DNA of 64,000 bases from Pseudoscleropodium purum (Eukaryota; Streptophyta; Bryopsida; Hypnales; Brachytheciaceae). The notes under the pieces are model-generated. The model did no database searches. It was not told where the DNA came from and worked only from the letters and a program-made list of their open reading frames with translations. The DNA lies in NCBI GenBank assembly GCA_963969395.1, contig OZ017798.1:12950173-13014172 (forward strand), written 5' to 3'. The position numbers were made by a program, and so were the translations under genes. Positions 61,290 through 64,000 of the stretch are shown here, one piece after another. Within the stretch, counting starts at the first letter, position 1; each line of letters opens with the position of its first letter.

Positions 61290-62050
61290 GTAAGAAGTAA
61301 AAGCTAAGATATAACAAGAGGCAACAAAAACTAAAACTAAAAACTAGTAAGAAGCAAAATAAAACAAGTTAAGATGCAATAAAAGATAATAAGAAGCAAG
61401 AAATAACAAACAATAGAAAATAATGTCTAATAGACAACAATTAACCAAGAGTTAAGATTCAACTTAAGGCAACAATCTTAAAACAACAACCTTGAAGTAA
61501 CAATTTTGAAGCAATAATTAAGAGACAACAATTAAATAATAATAACAAACTAGCAACAACTTTGAAACAACAACAAACTAACAACAATTAAGAAGCAACA
61601 ACAAACCAACAACAATTAAAAATAAAAAAACTAAGAAACAACAACAAAAAAGCAACAACTAACTAATAACAACAAACTAACATCAATTACTCAACAACAA
61701 CAAATTACTTAACAACAACTAACTAACATCAACAAATTAGCAACAACTACAAAGAAACAACTAAGAAACAACAACAAACTAACAATAACTAAGATGTAAG
61801 AAGCAACAACATATTAGTAACAACTAAGAAACAACAACTAGAACCTCAATAACTAAACAACAACAACAAAAACACAACAATACAATAATTAGAACTTCAA
61901 AGAAAAAAAAAGAAAAAAAGAAACAAGAATTAGAAAGCAACAATTAAACAACAACTAAAACACAACAACATAACAATTAGAACTTCAAAAAACAAAAAGA
62001 GGAAGAAAAAACAAGAGTTAAAAAGCAACAAAAAACAAAGAAGATGAAGC
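61290..62050. repeat. AAC/CAA-rich low-complexity core
   Basis: Long strings of AACAAC, ACTAAC and AAGAAGCAAC words run for about 760 bp with very few G or T. Stops (TAA) occur in it, so it does not encode a long poly-Asn/Gln/Thr protein. It lies inside the CACTA-type element. Confidence 0.7.
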
Positions 62051-62764
62051 AAATAAAGTGACAACTAGGGTTTTAAAACCCTAAAAATGAAAGCTAGGAT
62101 TTCAAGATCCCCAAAAAACAATGACTAGGATTTTACAATTTTGAGTAATAATTTATTTTCATTTTTTTTAGGTTGCCCAAATTTTTAGGACGCTACCTGA
62201 AAAAAAACTTAAAAAAAAATGTGAACCTACAAAAATGTGACTATAGAATATGATTGCATATAGTCATATATGCAAAAATATGACCGGTGTTCCTATAATA
62301 TGTTCACTACGGTTCCCTAAGAAGTGTTTTGCCGTTCTCCATGCATGTATACTATGCACCCATGAAAACAAAGGCAAAATATAACTCGTAGTCATATCTG
62401 CAAAAATATGACTATGAGCAGTTGCCAGTCATCTTCAGTCATATTTTTGGAATCATAAAACATTTAAATCCTATTAGTGACAACTAAAAAAGAATGCACC
62501 TATTAGTTTAGCAATTGGAAAATTTGGATAACTTCCTTAGTCATAGGGGGCTACATCCTTACAAGGTTAAGGAAGTAATAAATGTTCTAAAAGTGCACTT
62601 GAACTAACTAATATTCATTCAAACAGCTCTCAAGAAACTCCATTCAATACATTAATGAAAAAAGAAAGAAATTCTTTACAAGAATTAGTAAAAATGTATG
62701 TATTTTGGAGGATTGATATACGGTTATTTATAGTGTTTTTTAAAAATTTGACTACTATGTCCTT

Positions 62765-63960
62765 TGCCATTGCCAATTTGCCATGGTCAAAACAAAAGTT
62801 AAAGTAAATTTAAAATTTTTTAATTGATAAAAATTTCAAAATTCATATAACTTTCATGCCATAGGTCCAAAAGTTATGAAACAAAGAGGTGTATCCCTTC
62901 TCGCTAAGTGCTTTCTAAAAATACCAAATACATGAATAAGGGACACATGGTCCACGAGATCTCAATGTAACAAACAAACAAAATAGCCTAAATTAAGGTA
63001 TGGACTAGTGTGCCTTGTAACATTGCCACAACCAAAGTAAAAATAGAAGTCATTTATTTATTTATAATAAATTTAAAATTTGATATCCTTCAAATGTAGG
63101 TCCAAAGGCCATAGAATAGGCACAAAGAAAAAGCTTTAGGCATAAAGAAAAAGCTCTAAGCATGAAGAAAAAGCTCTAAGCATGAAGAAAAAGCTCTAGG
63201 CACAAAGTAGTGAAGGACTTTGTTTTGTCACATTTGAACATGCGATGCAAAAGTTATGAATTTTCTAAAATAAAAAAAATTTCATTCTATTTTCCAATTT
63301 ATAAAAATGTTGAAATTCAATCATTTTCAAAATGTAAGTCGAAACACCACGAAACAAAGTGTGTGCACCCCTTCTTGTTGCAAGATGCCTTCTCATTTGT
63401 TAGATCTCAACATATCAAACAAAACAAACAACCTAATTTAAGGGTATAGAGAATGGTCTTAGGTTTTCTTCATCTCATGAGATGGTTGTTGGTTTTTTCA
63501 TTAGGGGAGGAGGGGGAAATAGGTTGCCTAACAATTCTCAAGAGATAGTGTACCTTGTGCCATCGTCGCAACCAAAATAAAAGTAAAAATTATTTTTTTA
63601 TTTTTTTTAATCCATTAAATCGTCAAAATTCAATAATTCAATCTTTTAATTTAAAAATCCATAATTTTTACACTATAGGTTCAAACACCATGAAATTGGC
63701 ATGAATAAAAAGCCTTACCCATGAAGGAGTGCAAAGACTTTGTTTCATGGCATTTGGACATACAATGCAAAAGGTATGAATTTTTCAAAATAAAAGATAA
63801 TTTAATTCTATTTTTCAATTCATAAAAACTTTGAAATTCAATAACTTTTGCACCATAAGTTGAAACACCACAAAACAAAGGGCTTTCAAGTGGTACTAAG
63901 AATCTCAACGTATTAAGCAAATTAAAATAAAACAACCTAATTTAAAGGTATTGATTTTTC
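62765..63960. repeat. Tandem copies of the dispersed repeat also seen at 41455
   Basis: Three units begin near 62765, 63006 and 63546, marked by TTGCCA(T/C)GGTC/TTGCCACAACC/CGTCGCAACC. Each contains CTTTCATGCCATAGGTCC-like text, CATGAAA/CACGAAACAAAG, and GATCTCAA.GTA or TCTCAACATATCAA plus CCTAATTTAAGG. The first unit is about 240 bp; the others gain a middle segment with GGACTTTGTTT...CATTTGAACATGCGATGCAAAA. Confidence 0.65.
63121..63207. repeat. 20-bp minisatellite, four units
   Basis: CATGAAGAAAAAGCTCTAAG-like units start exactly at 63121, 63141, 63161 and 63181, with a partial fifth (CACAAAG). The small expansion lies in the second unit of the larger repeat. Confidence 0.85.
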
Positions 63961-64000
63961 TATTTTAAGGGTTTTGTAAATGTGACATTGTATAGTAGCT

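Larger units (their letters stand above)
60776..62479. mobile_element. CACTA (En/Spm)-type non-autonomous element
   Basis: The left end CACTACAAGAAAATG is the classic plant CACTA terminus. The proposed right end is TTAGTG at 62474-62479, but its inverted-repeat match is poor, so that border is tentative, and no 3-bp target duplication was confirmed. Subterminal motifs around ATGACTG and AGTCATAT occur in both orientations near both ends (60800-61266 and 62240-62450), as expected of transposase-binding repeats. The core (about 61290-62050) is AAC-rich low-complexity sequence with no transposase, so movement would need an enzyme supplied elsewhere. Confidence 0.6.

Overview
The window is nuclear DNA from a land plant. 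Four intron-rich, housekeeping-type genes sit in comparatively GC-balanced islands, separated by long AT-rich stretches packed with decayed transposable elements. Two of the genes are plant-type: a chloroplast bestrophin-like channel and a RIK-type KH protein. Short to moderate introns, very AT-rich intergenic DNA and the lack of strong codon bias would fit a bryophyte or another non-seed plant. That assignment is inference; nothing here fixes the species.

Bases 1-12430 are a transposon graveyard. A Tc1/mariner-type transposase relic runs off the left edge, followed by a CCTCACTCA-rich tract and a diverged tandem repeat of about 185 bp. A complete but dead Ty3/gypsy chromovirus then occupies 2554-9811, with two 256-bp LTRs and a perfect 5-bp target duplication. 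Its gag is split by a 2.1-kb non-coding insertion carrying a tRNA/SINE-like pol III segment. Beyond it lies a stop-riddled hAT transposase on the minus strand. Bases 12431-20436 hold AT-rich DNA, an inverted second copy of the non-coding element (about 15290-16830) and a long imperfect foldback (17625-18513).

Gene 1 (20437-25262, minus) is the chaperonin subunit CCT3 (gamma), resolved into 14 coding exons and 555 aa. Bases 25500-31750 are AT-rich without a recognisable gene. Gene 2 (32264-39494, plus) is a TMF/golgin candidate 5 homologue, 17 coding exons and 903 aa, with a G-rich tract ending 4 nt before its ATG. Bases 39500-44600 carry a duplicated telobox-like leader and dispersed repeats. 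Gene 3 (45311-47762, plus) is a VCCN1-like chloroplast bestrophin, 4 exons and 463 aa. A 234-bp foldback MITE-like element (48872-49105) separates it from gene 4 (49528-58039, plus), an RIK/KHDC4-type KH protein with 14 coding exons and 687-688 aa. The right end (58700-64000) holds a CACTA-type element with a 37-bp subterminal array and tandem copies of a repeat also seen at 41.5 kb.

The four genes have unrelated jobs: cytosolic protein folding, Golgi tethering, thylakoid anion transport and nuclear RNA/chromatin regulation. I see no sign that they form a cluster or pathway. All exon maps were read by eye from splice motifs, reading-frame continuity and recalled family similarity. The most unusual structure lies in the non-coding hairpins, the CACTA array and the G-rich leader rather than in a new gene system.
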